From Paenibacillus amylolyticus (lineage in GTDB: Bacteria; Bacillota; Bacilli; Paenibacillales; Paenibacillaceae): a stretch of 64,000 nucleotides of DNA. Below are positions 46,857 to 55,387 of this stretch, one piece after another. The notes under the pieces were generated by a model that ran no database searches, had not been told where the DNA came from, and saw only the letters and a program-made list of their open reading frames with translations. The stretch spans positions 806,001-870,000 of the forward strand of contig NZ_RIAS01000001.1 in NCBI RefSeq assembly GCF_003719335.1. The letters are read 5' to 3'. The position numbers and the translations under genes are program-made. Position 1 is the first letter of the stretch, and each line of letters begins with the position of its first letter.

Positions 46857-46881
46857 CTTGCTGTCCCCCTTTGTTCATCAG

Positions 46882-48627
46882 TCACAGTCTATCTGTGGGA
46901 ATATGGAATCCGGCTTCTGTACCGCTACCCTTCTCACTGCGAATCGTGAACGTTGCATCTCCTTCATAAAATAATTCCAGGCGACGATAGACATTACGAA
47001 TGCCCACATGTGATCCGTCCTTCGCCTGATCCGAGCGTACGTCCTGTATTAATTGCCGCAGTTTATCCTGTTCCATCCCGATCCCGTTATCGATGACACG
47101 AATAACCAGTCCGGATTCACCTAGCTTTGCGGTAATATGAATCAATCGTCCAGTCTTGCGTGCCTGCAATCCATGTTTGCACGCATTTTCCACCAGCGGC
47201 TGAATACTCATACGTGGAATACGTTTGCCTGCAGCCTTTGGATCAATATCCAGAGTATAATCAAATAATTCTCCGAACCTGAACTTCTCAATTTGAAGAT
47301 AAAGTGTTGTGAACTGCAGCTCCTCTTCGAGTGGAATCAGGTTGTCTGATCTGCTGAGCAACTGTCTCATGAGTAATGATAAGCTTTTAATAATTTCAGA
47401 TACTTCGGTATAGCCGTTCTTAGTGCTCACGACGAGCAGTGCGTTCAGTGTATTAAACAGAAAATGTGGATTCATCTGGCTCTGGAGCATAGATAACTCC
47501 GTTCGGACTTGATCCAGTTCCAGATCCTTGTGCCTGATCTCCAGTTTGTATACGTCATTAATCAGGGAATGGATTTTGCTGATCATCATATTAAAAGTGC
47601 GAATTAACCCGCCAATCTCGTCCCGGCCTTCCTGGATCTCGATCAGGTCAAAACGTTCATTCCGCACTTTCTCCATATGCCGTGACAATTTACGGATACG
47701 GTAGTGGTACGAACGCAGAATAAAGTAAATGAGCACCGAGGGTACGATGACACTGATGACCGCCAGCCACAAAATAGAATTACGCGCTTCGTCCAACAAC
47801 TGATCTACATGCCGCGTATCCGCAACACCAATCAGCTTCCAGCCGTCCAGGTAAGCCAGATTACCAAGTGACTTCTCCATGATATATTCGGAATTCACAT
47901 CGGAAGACCATCCCTCTGCCGGGAAGCGCGCACTGGAAACAACCGGACGGCTGTTTCCGTCCACAAGTCTGAGCTGCAGGCTGTTTGTCTCCCGATTAAG
48001 GATGCTGTAAATACGATTCACTTCGAGATCAATTCTGGAATACTTCGCATAGTTAGCATATGAAGTAAAGGTCTTCATTTTCCCGATGACACTAATTCGC
48101 TTCCCTCGGCTAAATCCAGACTGTTCTTCGTAATCAATAACTAAAATATCGCCGTTTGCTTGATTTAACTGCTCCATGCCCGGCAGTGATGTCGTTTTGT
48201 CCTTCATGACGATGTAGTGACTGCCCGTCTGAATGGTATCGTTATTCGTATAAATTCGGACTTCCAAAATATTGGCCGACATATACCGTGTCAATTTGTC
48301 ACGCAAGAAAACATGATACTCGTTGTAATATTCCACAGGTGACGCGTAGGTACGATCCAAGGCCTCATACAAGGAATCATCCGCTGCAATCATACGGCTT
48401 AGCGCCACGCTCTCATCAATCATACCGACCAATTCTCCTGCAGCCCTGTCAATCGATTTGCGCAGATTTTCCTGTTCCCGCACTTTGATATCTGCAGATG
48501 TTCGTTGATAAAAAAACAAATTAATCGCAATAATCGGAAGAAGAATACTGACGACATAGATCAGCAAAAATTTATATCGAAGGGGGATGTCGTTTACCGT
48601 ATGAAAAGTCCTCTTTTTCTTATGCAC
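46882..48627 (-). CDS. YesM-type sensor histidine kinase
   Basis: 581 residues from GTG 48627, which follows AAGGGTGATTAT; a longer frame overlaps the neighbouring gene. Transmembrane helix 1 (FLLIYVVSILLPIIAINLFF), an extracellular dCache-like sensor (about 40-290), transmembrane helix 2, HAMP (about 315-365), then a His_kinase domain with H388 (QMNPHFLFNTLNAL) and an ATPase (QPLVENACKHG, DNGIGM, VGIRNVYRRL). It senses an extracellular sugar-type ligand and phosphorylates a YesN-type partner. Stop and start of the neighbours are within a few bases, so it is one operon. Confidence 0.95.
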   Translation of the reverse strand: MHKKKRTFHTVNDIPLRYKFLLIYVVSILLPIIAINLFFYQRTSADIKVREQENLRKSIDRAAGELVGMIDESVALSRMIAADDSLYEALDRTYASPVEYYNEYHVFLRDKLTRYMSANILEVRIYTNNDTIQTGSHYIVMKDKTTSLPGMEQLNQANGDILVIDYEEQSGFSRGKRISVIGKMKTFTSYANYAKYSRIDLEVNRIYSILNRETNSLQLRLVDGNSRPVVSSARFPAEGWSSDVNSEYIMEKSLGNLAYLDGWKLIGVADTRHVDQLLDEARNSILWLAVISVIVPSVLIYFILRSYHYRIRKLSRHMEKVRNERFDLIEIQEGRDEIGGLIRTFNMMISKIHSLINDVYKLEIRHKDLELDQVRTELSMLQSQMNPHFLFNTLNALLVVSTKNGYTEVSEIIKSLSLLMRQLLSRSDNLIPLEEELQFTTLYLQIEKFRFGELFDYTLDIDPKAAGKRIPRMSIQPLVENACKHGLQARKTGRLIHITAKLGESGLVIRVIDNGIGMEQDKLRQLIQDVRSDQAKDGSHVGIRNVYRRLELFYEGDATFTIRSEKGSGTEAGFHIPTDRL

Positions 48628-48631
48628 ATAA

Positions 48632-49750
48632 TCACCCTTGGTTATTGTTTTTATATAGAGATGGGAGTTCTCCTGTAAGCGCTTTAAATTTTTCTGTAAA
48701 ATACTCCGCATCATGATAGCCCAATTCGAATGCAATATCTGAGATTTTCATATTGGTTCGGCGGAGCATCCTGCGTGCCTCTTCAATACGAAGACGATGA
48801 ACATACTCACTGAAGCTGACTCCCATCTCACGTTTGAACTGCTGGCCTAGATAAGCCGCATTGACATGAATGTGATTGGCGAGCTGCTGCAGTTTGATTT
48901 TTGTGCGATAGTGCTCTTTCAGATACTGGACAGCCTCTGCCACCAGCCCACTGGAACCCGGGTCGGCCTGAGCCATCGAGGCAAAAGTTTCCGTAATCCG
49001 AATAAACAATTTCTTCAAGTCTCCCATGAACCAGCTCTCTGTATGATGCCAGGTCCGCACTTGGAGAACAGTCTGATCTGCTCCGATCATGCTGTATCTG
49101 CGTAGCAGTTCTCCATGGATGTATCTAACTGCGCTTTGAGCCCAGATCATCACGGCCCGTGATTCTTGCATCTCCTGTAGCATATCATCAACAGTGCGAG
49201 CAACGCCTGTTACATCTCCTGCCTCGATTAAAGCGATAAACTGCCGGGCGCGCGATGCCATTTTCTCCAGATCCGCCTCATCCAGCATGCCGCCCTCATC
49301 CATAGTTGTGTCCAACATCTCCATGGCGTCATATTGTTCTTCCGCAAGCTTGATCTCTATTTCCTGTCGCTGTGTATCCAGCGGTATGATCAGGTTCCGT
49401 AATAACTCGTGAATTTCTTCTGGCACTAAAGGTTTGAGCACATATTCATTCACCCGATATCGTATCGCCTGCTGCGCATAACCAAACTCGGAATAACCGG
49501 TTACGATCACGATCTGGGAATCATATTTCAACTCTTCACGCATGGTCCGAATCAAGCCCAGTCCATCAAGCACCGGCATCTGTATATCGGTTACCACCAA
49601 ATCCGGATTTACATGATTGATCAGATCTAGTGCTTCTTCTCCATCGGTCGCAGTTCCACACAACTCATATCCGCAGCCTTGCCAATCGATCATCGTTTTC
49701 CAACCTTCCAGCATAAACGGCTCATCATCAGCTACAATGACCTTGTACAT
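48632..49750 (-). CDS. Second YesN-type response regulator with AraC output, short form
   Basis: 372 residues from ATG 49750, preceded by GCAGGTG; the longer frame to 49825 lacks a site. Receiver with D55 (LVVTDIQMPVLDG), Lys in YVLKPL, and a C-terminal AraC pair of helix-turn-helices (IKLQQLANHIHVNAAYLGQQ, ISDIAFELGYHDAEYFTEKF). The middle domain is about 145 residues shorter than in the other regulator. First gene of the kinase operon, with the stop 4 bases before the kinase start. Confidence 0.92.
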   Translation of the reverse strand: MYKVIVADDEPFMLEGWKTMIDWQGCGYELCGTATDGEEALDLINHVNPDLVVTDIQMPVLDGLGLIRTMREELKYDSQIVIVTGYSEFGYAQQAIRYRVNEYVLKPLVPEEIHELLRNLIIPLDTQRQEIEIKLAEEQYDAMEMLDTTMDEGGMLDEADLEKMASRARQFIALIEAGDVTGVARTVDDMLQEMQESRAVMIWAQSAVRYIHGELLRRYSMIGADQTVLQVRTWHHTESWFMGDLKKLFIRITETFASMAQADPGSSGLVAEAVQYLKEHYRTKIKLQQLANHIHVNAAYLGQQFKREMGVSFSEYVHRLRIEEARRMLRRTNMKISDIAFELGYHDAEYFTEKFKALTGELPSLYKNNNQG

Positions 49751-49853
49751 TGGATTCACCTGCCATTTCCCCTTTTTTTCTCCAGTATGGCATCGTACCG
49801 TCCATGTGACAATGCTAAGATTCAAATAAATCTGCTCTCTATATAAGATACTT

Positions 49854-49905
49854 CAAAAAAGCCTTACATGTTTAACCCTTTTTCTGGGGTCTACATGTAA
49901 GGCTG
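49854..49905 (-). terminator. Terminator after the xylanase gene
   Basis: AGCCTTACATGT pairs with ACATGTAAGGCT around a 21-base loop and T6 follows on the minus strand. It separates the xylanase from the regulator operon. Confidence 0.87.
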
Positions 49906-49988
49906 TAATTCCGAAACGGTCAGAGAGCGCTGTATGCCTAACTGAACTTATACCTCAATTGAGCCTGAGCTTATGCCGAAGCTTCTTC

Positions 49989-50987
49989 TTACTTTTGCCC
50001 GAGAATGCGCCAAAATGAATCCTTGGGTTGCAGCTTGGTATCGAACACAAATGGCCAGTTTTTGCGGCCACGTACCGGGAAATGATCCAGCCACGTATAA
50101 TTATCAGCCGCACCCCAGAATGTTACAGAAGTGATATTGGATTTATACTCCCGGAACAACCTAAAAATGTCCTCATACCTTTTCTCCTGAAGCTCCGCCA
50201 TCTCAGGCGTTGGCTCTGTCAGATCAGTGCGCCGATCCTCGTGTTGAAACACAGATAAATCCAATTCAGTGACGTGAAGCTGCACATCCAGTGAAGCATA
50301 ACGTTCAATGGCTTCACGGATCTCTTCAATGGACGGACCATGAGTATTCCAGTGTCCCTGCATGCCAATCCCATGAACCGGAACCCCTTGATCCAGCAAG
50401 GATCGAACCAGATTGTATATTTTCTCCCGTTTGACCGGATTAGTCTCGTTGTAATCATTGTAGAACAGCAGTGCGTCAGGATCGGCTTCATGAGCCATAT
50501 TGAATGCTTGCGCCAGGTAATCTTCTCCAAGCAATTGCAGCCATTTTGTATCTCGCATAACCAGATCGGTCTTATCTTCGATGGCCTCGTTCACCACATC
50601 CCATGCGTAGATCTGTCCTTTGTAACGACCAACGACGGTATCGATATGCTGCTTCAACCGGGACAGCATCAGTTCTCTCGAAGCCGGGCCGCCAGAAGCA
50701 TCCTCAAACACCCACGCTGGCGTCTGGTTGTGCCATACCAGGGTATGACCCCGAACACCTATCGCACGGCCAACGGCAAAATCAACGATCTCATCTGCTG
50801 CCTCAAATGTATATTCATGCTCTCTCGGATGAACCTCTTCAAACTTCATCTGATTCTCCGCAGTAACACTGTTATAGTGCTTTGCAATAAATTCCCCTTC
50901 GGATTGTAGCGTTCTCGTATGTACTGCTGCACCTATTTTAAACGCATCGGCATAAGCAGTATGTAGGGACGGAATTTCGGTAGACAT
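49989..50987 (-). CDS. Intracellular GH10 endo-1,4-beta-xylanase
   Basis: 332 residues from ATG 50987, after GAGGAGGAACCAG. A single GH10 TIM barrel without signal peptide or carbohydrate-binding module, so a cytoplasmic enzyme of the IXT6/XynA2 type acting on imported xylo-oligosaccharides. Catalytic acid/base E134 is in WDVVNEAI and the nucleophile E241 in LHVTELDLS. Other GH10 marks are TAENQMKFE, RGHTLVWHNQTPAW and VTFWGAADNYTWL. It stands upstream of the kinase/regulator operon with its own terminator. Confidence 0.96.
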   Translation of the reverse strand: MSTEIPSLHTAYADAFKIGAAVHTRTLQSEGEFIAKHYNSVTAENQMKFEEVHPREHEYTFEAADEIVDFAVGRAIGVRGHTLVWHNQTPAWVFEDASGGPASRELMLSRLKQHIDTVVGRYKGQIYAWDVVNEAIEDKTDLVMRDTKWLQLLGEDYLAQAFNMAHEADPDALLFYNDYNETNPVKREKIYNLVRSLLDQGVPVHGIGMQGHWNTHGPSIEEIREAIERYASLDVQLHVTELDLSVFQHEDRRTDLTEPTPEMAELQEKRYEDIFRLFREYKSNITSVTFWGAADNYTWLDHFPVRGRKNWPFVFDTKLQPKDSFWRILGQK

Positions 50988-51031
50988 CCTGGTTCCTCCT
51001 CGCAGATTTGTTTCTTCATCATAACGGATAA

Positions 51032-51046
51032 TGAATGCGCTTTCCC
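51032..51046 (-). promoter_or_regulatory. Candidate cre site before the xylanase gene
   Basis: GGGAAAGCGCATTCA on the minus strand has the cre core GAAAGCGC and matches the CcpA consensus with two or three mismatches. It is 45 bases upstream of the xylanase start. Confidence 0.4.
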
Positions 51047-51070
51047 TGAACAAAATAAACCTTCTCCCCC

Positions 51071-51091
51071 CTGAAATTCTACCAATTTCAG
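51071..51091. promoter_or_regulatory. Perfect dyad before the xylanase gene, candidate operator
   Basis: CTGAAATT and AATTTCAG are perfect 8-base arms around CTACC. It lies 84 bases upstream of the xylanase start and 30 bases from the end of the next gene, so it may be an AraC/ROK-type operator or a short hairpin. Confidence 0.35.
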
Positions 51092-51120
51092 CACAAAAAG
51101 AAGAATTACAACAATATACG

Positions 51121-51468
51121 TTATAACTTGTCTATCTGCAGCAAAGTCACTTGCTTCACGGTACATGCTGGGCTCACTTGTTCTTCAGAGAGAACATTAA
51201 GCTTGATCAGGCTTTTCAGCTTATGGCTGTCCACCTTGGACAGCAGCCTCCAGATCTCCGGGTCAGGCAACGATGCGTACAGCTTCTGATCGTCATATTC
51301 CTTGCGGTGCTGGAGTACCGTTTTCACCTTATATCCGCCTACTTCGGTCTCATATACGCCTTGCTGCGCACAGTACGCCACAATCTCGTCTCTCAATACA
51401 CATAACTGTTGTTCGATCTCTTTCTGCTGCTGTTTCAGTTCGAAGTAAGCCTGTACCTTCTGTTCCAT
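51121..51468 (-). CDS. Small coiled-coil protein of unknown function
   Basis: 115 residues, with GAGGAGCGTGATG before the ATG. The first 30 residues are a helix rich in Gln and Glu (EQKVQAYFELKQQQKEIEQQ). The middle is a small beta segment (YETEVGGYKVKTVLQHRK). There are two Cys but no metal motif. I do not recognise the family. It lies 19 bases after the phosphotransferase-family gene and may share its transcript. Confidence 0.55.
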   Translation of the reverse strand: MEQKVQAYFELKQQQKEIEQQLCVLRDEIVAYCAQQGVYETEVGGYKVKTVLQHRKEYDDQKLYASLPDPEIWRLLSKVDSHKLKSLIKLNVLSEEQVSPACTVKQVTLLQIDKL

Positions 51469-51487
51469 TACTCATCACGCTCCTCTA

Positions 51488-52384
51488 CTACCATAGGTAT
51501 GCAGAAGATGAGAATTTAGGACAGGCTTGTAGGTAAAAGTTATGAGTAGCTATATGCTGCACACGCCGCATAACTTCTGCATTTCTCGGAACATCGCCTT
51601 CACGCGAAAGTAACACCCAGCGTAACCAGGCCAATGCTTCAAAGCCCTCTTCCTCATCCAGCATGTTGCCGGCGACCGCTTGTAATTCGGATTGATAAAA
51701 CATTCCATACTCTTCTCCGTTATAGATCGTGATTAGAAAAACAGACCATGCCGCATCATATCTCGGATCTCCGTACTGTCCGTTGGTCCAGTCTATAATG
51801 GTGTATTTTCCATTCATCTCTACGATATTCCCCAGATTATAGTCGCCATGAATGAAGTGATCCTGTCTGATCTTTACTTGCTTTATCAAGTTATGAACAA
51901 TGTGATGGATATCTTGGTGCTTGGCAACCTGAGGAAAGAAATAGTCGACAAAATGGTACCGAGGAATATAATCTTGTTTTGCTTCTTCTGTTTGCGGCTC
52001 TTTAACACGGACTGGATACTGGTGGATATCATGTAAAGTCTGAGCCATTTGTCTTAATATTTCTTGATCTAGCCGGGTAACCGGCACACCATCGTAACTT
52101 GTGAGCAATACTTGATTCCGATGCTGATCTATCCCCCAGCCATACGGCCTGGATACCTGAATCCCGCTTTGAATCAGCTTCTGCAATAACTGATACTGTT
52201 GTTCAATATTCGGACGAGACTCCTTATTCCAGATCTTCAGTACATACGGCTGATCATTGAGTTCAACACGCGTAACATCCGCTTCCAATCCAGGCTTAAG
52301 CGGGATCATCCGATGCTCCTGTCCTATTCCCTGCCGAATCGCTTCATCCAGTTGAACCCAGTGGATACAGCTAAGTTGTATCAC
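51488..52384 (-). CDS. Aminoglycoside phosphotransferase (APH)-family kinase
   Basis: 298 residues. An APH/choline-kinase fold: nucleotide lobe (YVLKIWNKES with a Lys at the expected position), catalytic loop HGDYNLGNI (Asp as base), and the metal-binding IDWTNGQYGDP. Substrate unknown; APH-fold enzymes phosphorylate antibiotics, sugars, choline or other small molecules. It ends 6 bases before the DinB gene upstream, so they are likely co-transcribed. Confidence 0.88.
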   Translation of the reverse strand: MIQLSCIHWVQLDEAIRQGIGQEHRMIPLKPGLEADVTRVELNDQPYVLKIWNKESRPNIEQQYQLLQKLIQSGIQVSRPYGWGIDQHRNQVLLTSYDGVPVTRLDQEILRQMAQTLHDIHQYPVRVKEPQTEEAKQDYIPRYHFVDYFFPQVAKHQDIHHIVHNLIKQVKIRQDHFIHGDYNLGNIVEMNGKYTIIDWTNGQYGDPRYDAAWSVFLITIYNGEEYGMFYQSELQAVAGNMLDEEEGFEALAWLRWVLLSREGDVPRNAEVMRRVQHIATHNFYLQACPKFSSSAYLW

Positions 52385-52390
52385 TTATAC

Positions 52391-52885
52391 TCACGGCCCT
52401 TCATCATGGTTTGGCTCGATCAATCCTTTACCTATGACATTAGCAGATACGGGCTCTCGGCCAAGTTCTCTAGCCCATACGGATAACTGTCCCATATGAT
52501 GAATTTCATGCGCAATGACATGACGCATAATTTCACCCCAAGCATCGATATCCACGCGTCCATCACTCCGGCGGTCAATGAAAGTTCTCTTCTCCATGCC
52601 CGGCTCCCAAGCTAATACGAATGCTTCTACATCCTGATGCAGCTTACGGTCCAGCTCACGAACGGCTTCGAGCGTCTGGTAGTTTGCAAAATCCTCCGCA
52701 GTATCCGGTTTTCCTTGTAGCAGTTGAAGCCAGCTCCACTCCACATCGATGACATGAAAAAAAGTTCTCAGGATACTTCCTACGCCACCTGTACGTTGAC
52801 GAAGCAATTCTTCTGTTGGCAGTTCTTCGCACCAAGCATACCACTGTTCACGCACGATCCAGTTGTATCGAAAAAAGACTTCCAT
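52391..52885 (-). CDS. DinB superfamily protein
   Basis: 164 residues. The three-His metal site is visible: His in TFFHVIDVEWSW and the C-terminal HVIAHEIHHMGQLSVWAREL. DinB-like proteins bind Zn or Ni, and many are small-molecule transferases; this copy's substrate is unknown. It lies in an apparent polycistron with the APH-family gene. Confidence 0.88.
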   Translation of the reverse strand: MEVFFRYNWIVREQWYAWCEELPTEELLRQRTGGVGSILRTFFHVIDVEWSWLQLLQGKPDTAEDFANYQTLEAVRELDRKLHQDVEAFVLAWEPGMEKRTFIDRRSDGRVDIDAWGEIMRHVIAHEIHHMGQLSVWARELGREPVSANVIGKGLIEPNHDEGP

Positions 52886-52919
52886 CAGTCTAGCCTCCTA
52901 TTCTGCTGTAATCAGCTGA

Positions 52920-53456
52920 TTACAGCTTCTTAATCAGTTCTATATTTGCAAAATTGTTTGATGAATGTTTCTCATCACCATAGATGCCGCCGATCTGGCT
53001 AAAACCCGACCTAAACCAGAAGCGTAAGGCTGGCCAATTTTTGAGTGCGACATTAATTCTAATCTCATCATAACCCAGAATGGTCAGCTGATTAGTTAAA
53101 GCAGACATCATTTCCTGGCCGTATCTTTGTTTCTGAACAACGTTCCGAATATATAAAAATTCCAAATACAATACATGTTCAGCAGGGTAGCCATGATATA
53201 CACTTAACATCCCGATCGTTTGATTTCCCTCAAGCGTACGTATACTTTGAATTCTATAATTGGCTAATATTCCACCTGGGGGAAGGTTTCCTTGTTCTAT
53301 ACAATTCTTAACGTAATTTATATCATTTTCTTGTCCATCCCATTCCTGTATATAACGGCTTGTATCATATAATTTTTGAAGTTCAACAATCTCGAAAGGC
53401 TTTACATCTGAAATAATTAGCCTTTCTGATTTCCAGCTTGAAGGAAGATGCTTCAT
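52920..53456 (-). CDS. GNAT family N-acetyltransferase
   Basis: 178 residues. The Acetyltransf fold is recognisable: a beta-strand and loop (LYLEFLYIRNVVQKQRYGQE, with the acetyl-CoA loop RYGQE) and the C-terminal ALRFWFRSGFSQIGG. Substrate unknown. It is separated by 6 bases from the membrane protein gene upstream. Confidence 0.85.
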   Translation of the reverse strand: MKHLPSSWKSERLIISDVKPFEIVELQKLYDTSRYIQEWDGQENDINYVKNCIEQGNLPPGGILANYRIQSIRTLEGNQTIGMLSVYHGYPAEHVLYLEFLYIRNVVQKQRYGQEMMSALTNQLTILGYDEIRINVALKNWPALRFWFRSGFSQIGGIYGDEKHSSNNFANIELIKKL

Positions 53457-53462
53457 TATTAT

Positions 53463-53753
53463 TCACTCCACTGATTTCTTAGTTAATCTTTTTTTGATAT
53501 ACACAATCACATGCATTCCAGCATAAATAAATAGAACATTCACGAAATATATCAGTACATTAATATGCATATCGGATATAAACCAGATTGATCCGTTCGA
53601 ATCCGAGACATGATAATCTGTCAAAAAACGAAGCGGGAATCCATATTCCGTTCGTAAAATTTTGTTATCGTTATTCAGCGTTCCTGGAAGAAAAAAGACA
53701 GCCAATACAGCAAGCCAAGCGGACCAGTTCAATATTTTTTGGTGTATCTTCAT
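53463..53753 (-). CDS. Small two-helix membrane protein of unknown function
   Basis: 96 residues. Two hydrophobic segments: WLAVLAVFFLPGTLN near the N-terminus and INVLIYFVNVLFIYAGMHVI near the C-terminus, with an extracellular loop between. Basic C-terminal tail KKRLTKKSVE. No family recognised. It overlaps or abuts its neighbours closely in one operon. Confidence 0.55.
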   Translation of the reverse strand: MKIHQKILNWSAWLAVLAVFFLPGTLNNDNKILRTEYGFPLRFLTDYHVSDSNGSIWFISDMHINVLIYFVNVLFIYAGMHVIVYIKKRLTKKSVE

Positions 53754-53761
53754 TACGTCTC

Positions 53762-54262
53762 CTACTGTTCCTCCTTCGCCAGATTTCCTCCGTAATAGGT
53801 TCCTTCCAGCTCTTGATCCAGATAATTCTCCAACGCCTGATGTTGCAGCGAATACCTCGAATTTTTGCTAAAACGGCCAATCTTCGTAACGTATATCTGT
53901 TTGCCGTTGTATTGTATCATGACCTGAGTGTTATGCTTCATTCTCAAAGCGATGCCCATATGAATGCTACCCTCGATGTGATCCACAGCTGTCTTCGCAG
54001 ACGCTGGAGCTTCATTCACCCAATCAACAACTTTGTTTACTTCCTCTTCATTTAAAATAGCATCCTCAAAACGAATATAAGCCCCGCCGCCACCCTTGGT
54101 ATATATCGTTTTACTCGTGTCTGCACGGACAACCTCCGCACTGGAGAGCGGGGTATCGATATTCACGAACCGATTGTTCATAAACGAGAAGTACAGGGCT
54201 AAAGCAGCAGCTACAGTACCCATAACCAACCAGAATCGTTTAATATTACATGTGTTATTCAT
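53762..54262 (-). CDS. Membrane-anchored exported protein of unknown function
   Basis: 166 residues. N-terminal signal anchor (WLVMGTVAAALALYFSFMNN), then an extracellular domain with several short strands (GGGGAYIRFEDAI, MGIALRMKHNTQVMIQYNGK). It is the first gene of the 54262-52920 run. It does not match a family I know. Confidence 0.55.
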   Translation of the reverse strand: MNNTCNIKRFWLVMGTVAAALALYFSFMNNRFVNIDTPLSSAEVVRADTSKTIYTKGGGGAYIRFEDAILNEEEVNKVVDWVNEAPASAKTAVDHIEGSIHMGIALRMKHNTQVMIQYNGKQIYVTKIGRFSKNSRYSLQHQALENYLDQELEGTYYGGNLAKEEQ

Positions 54263-54448
54263 CCTCCATCACCTCGTAATGTGTGTCATGTCCACCACAT
54301 GAGCAAACATGCTCAGCACCGAATTATGATGTTCAATAATCTGCTGTTCCACGTTTCAACGGGCTCCCACTGTTCTTATAATAAAAACAAACTGAATTGA
54401 ACTTTAGTTACAACCTATTTTATCATTTATCCAATGGCGGCCTCCCCT

Positions 54449-54949
54449 TCATTGATCAGATGTATGGGTGTGGAACCATTTCCGCAACTGATTTATATGT
54501 GCCTGATGATAACGATTGTGGTCAGCCATATGCCAAAGTCCCCAGCGAACAGAAGCTTGCTTTTCACTCCTATGGCCGAAAGTGACCACGATATCCATAT
54601 CCGCATCCGTAAGATTTGTGCATGTTTCCTGCAGCATGTTCATTATCAACTGATGTTGTGAAATAAGTGTGTCTCTGGATACCCCCTCCATGAACGGAAG
54701 TTTGTTATTTTTATCAATCATGGGACCATATTGCTCCAACATATCGTAAGGAATCGTTTGTCCTTTGATACGATACACCCAGTTCAGGTCAACGAAAGTA
54801 ATATGTCTCAGTAACTGCGCTGTGCTGTTGTATAGGTTACCAGGCCCTTTGTAATCGATCTCCTCCTGTGACATGAAATCCGTGATAAATTTCAGGCGAT
54901 CACTGTTCTCTTTAACCGCGGCGAAAAGCATACCCGTCAAAGTAGACAT
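54449..54949 (-). CDS. DinB superfamily protein
   Basis: 166 residues from ATG 54949, after GGGGAGGAC; ten extra codons upstream lack a site. The metal-binding His set is in LLRHITFVDLNWVY and HMADHNRYHQAHINQLRKWF. It is the third DinB-type gene in the window. Substrate unknown. Confidence 0.86.
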   Translation of the reverse strand: MSTLTGMLFAAVKENSDRLKFITDFMSQEEIDYKGPGNLYNSTAQLLRHITFVDLNWVYRIKGQTIPYDMLEQYGPMIDKNNKLPFMEGVSRDTLISQHQLIMNMLQETCTNLTDADMDIVVTFGHRSEKQASVRWGLWHMADHNRYHQAHINQLRKWFHTHTSDQ

Positions 54950-55005
54950 ATTGTCCTCCCCTTTTAAATCATGAATCATACCCTCACCTCTTCATTAGGC
55001 TATCG

Positions 55006-55162
55006 TTACTGTCTCTCTTTCAATAAAGACTTAATTTCCTTCAACTCCTCCAAAATCTCTTTCGTATGCTTCGTATTTTTTTGAAGTATCAATAGCCGTC
55101 TTGATGACATATTGACCTAAAACCAAAAGTATGAGTAAACAAATAATTATGCCAAATATCAT
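55006..55162 (-). pseudogene. Small membrane protein gene broken or slipped at an A7 run
   Basis: ATG 55162 follows AGGAGGAAAGAA. The first frame gives a membrane helix (MIFGIIICLLILLVLGQYVI) and then KTAIDTSKKYEAYERDFG before a stop at 55031. With one A removed from the A7 run (55076-55082) the frame continues as TKHTKEILEELKEIKSLLKE to a stop at 55006. That is the amphipathic tail expected of DUF4083-like short membrane proteins. Either a frameshift mutation, a sequencing error or translational slippage. The 43-residue unshifted form could also be real. Confidence 0.5.
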
Positions 55163-55192
55163 ATTTCTTTCCTCCTATACTGAACGAGAGAA

Positions 55193-55212
55193 GGCGATCT
55201 CAGCAGATCGCC
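55193..55212 (-). terminator. Short hairpin after the hydrolase remnant
   Basis: GGCGATCT pairs with AGATCGCC across a four-base loop. The T tract on the minus strand is weak (CTTCTCT), so terminator function is only probable. Confidence 0.4.
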
Positions 55213-55224
55213 CCTGTTCGCTAA

Positions 55225-55387
55225 TTATTTTCTTTTTCGAGTAGACAGTCGACTCCCATGAAATGCTTTTAAAATAAAATCTTTATCTGGAACGTTCAAA
55301 TGCTTATACGCTTGAAGATATTTGGTGTTGTCATAAGGAACTCCTGTGAACATTTCCGTGAATGTCGGTTAAAATGAAAACCTTCAT
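55225..55387 (-). pseudogene. Metallophosphoesterase remnant with internal deletion
   Basis: ATG 55387 overlaps the stop of the GNAT gene by four bases and encodes MKVFILTDIHGN, the first strand and DxH metal motif of a calcineurin-like metallophosphoesterase. It stops soon after. A second frame continues as FTGVPYDNTKYLQAYKHLNV and FILKAFHGSRLSTRKRK to a stop at 55225, which looks like the C-terminal end of the same kind of protein. The central domain with the other metal ligands is missing, so an internal deletion is likely. C-terminal assignment is inference. Confidence 0.5.

Noticed and set aside
54263..54448. A 27-codon frame ending SMFAHVVDMTHITR before the 54262 gene
   Set aside because: It has no ribosome site and is too short to judge; it may be chance.
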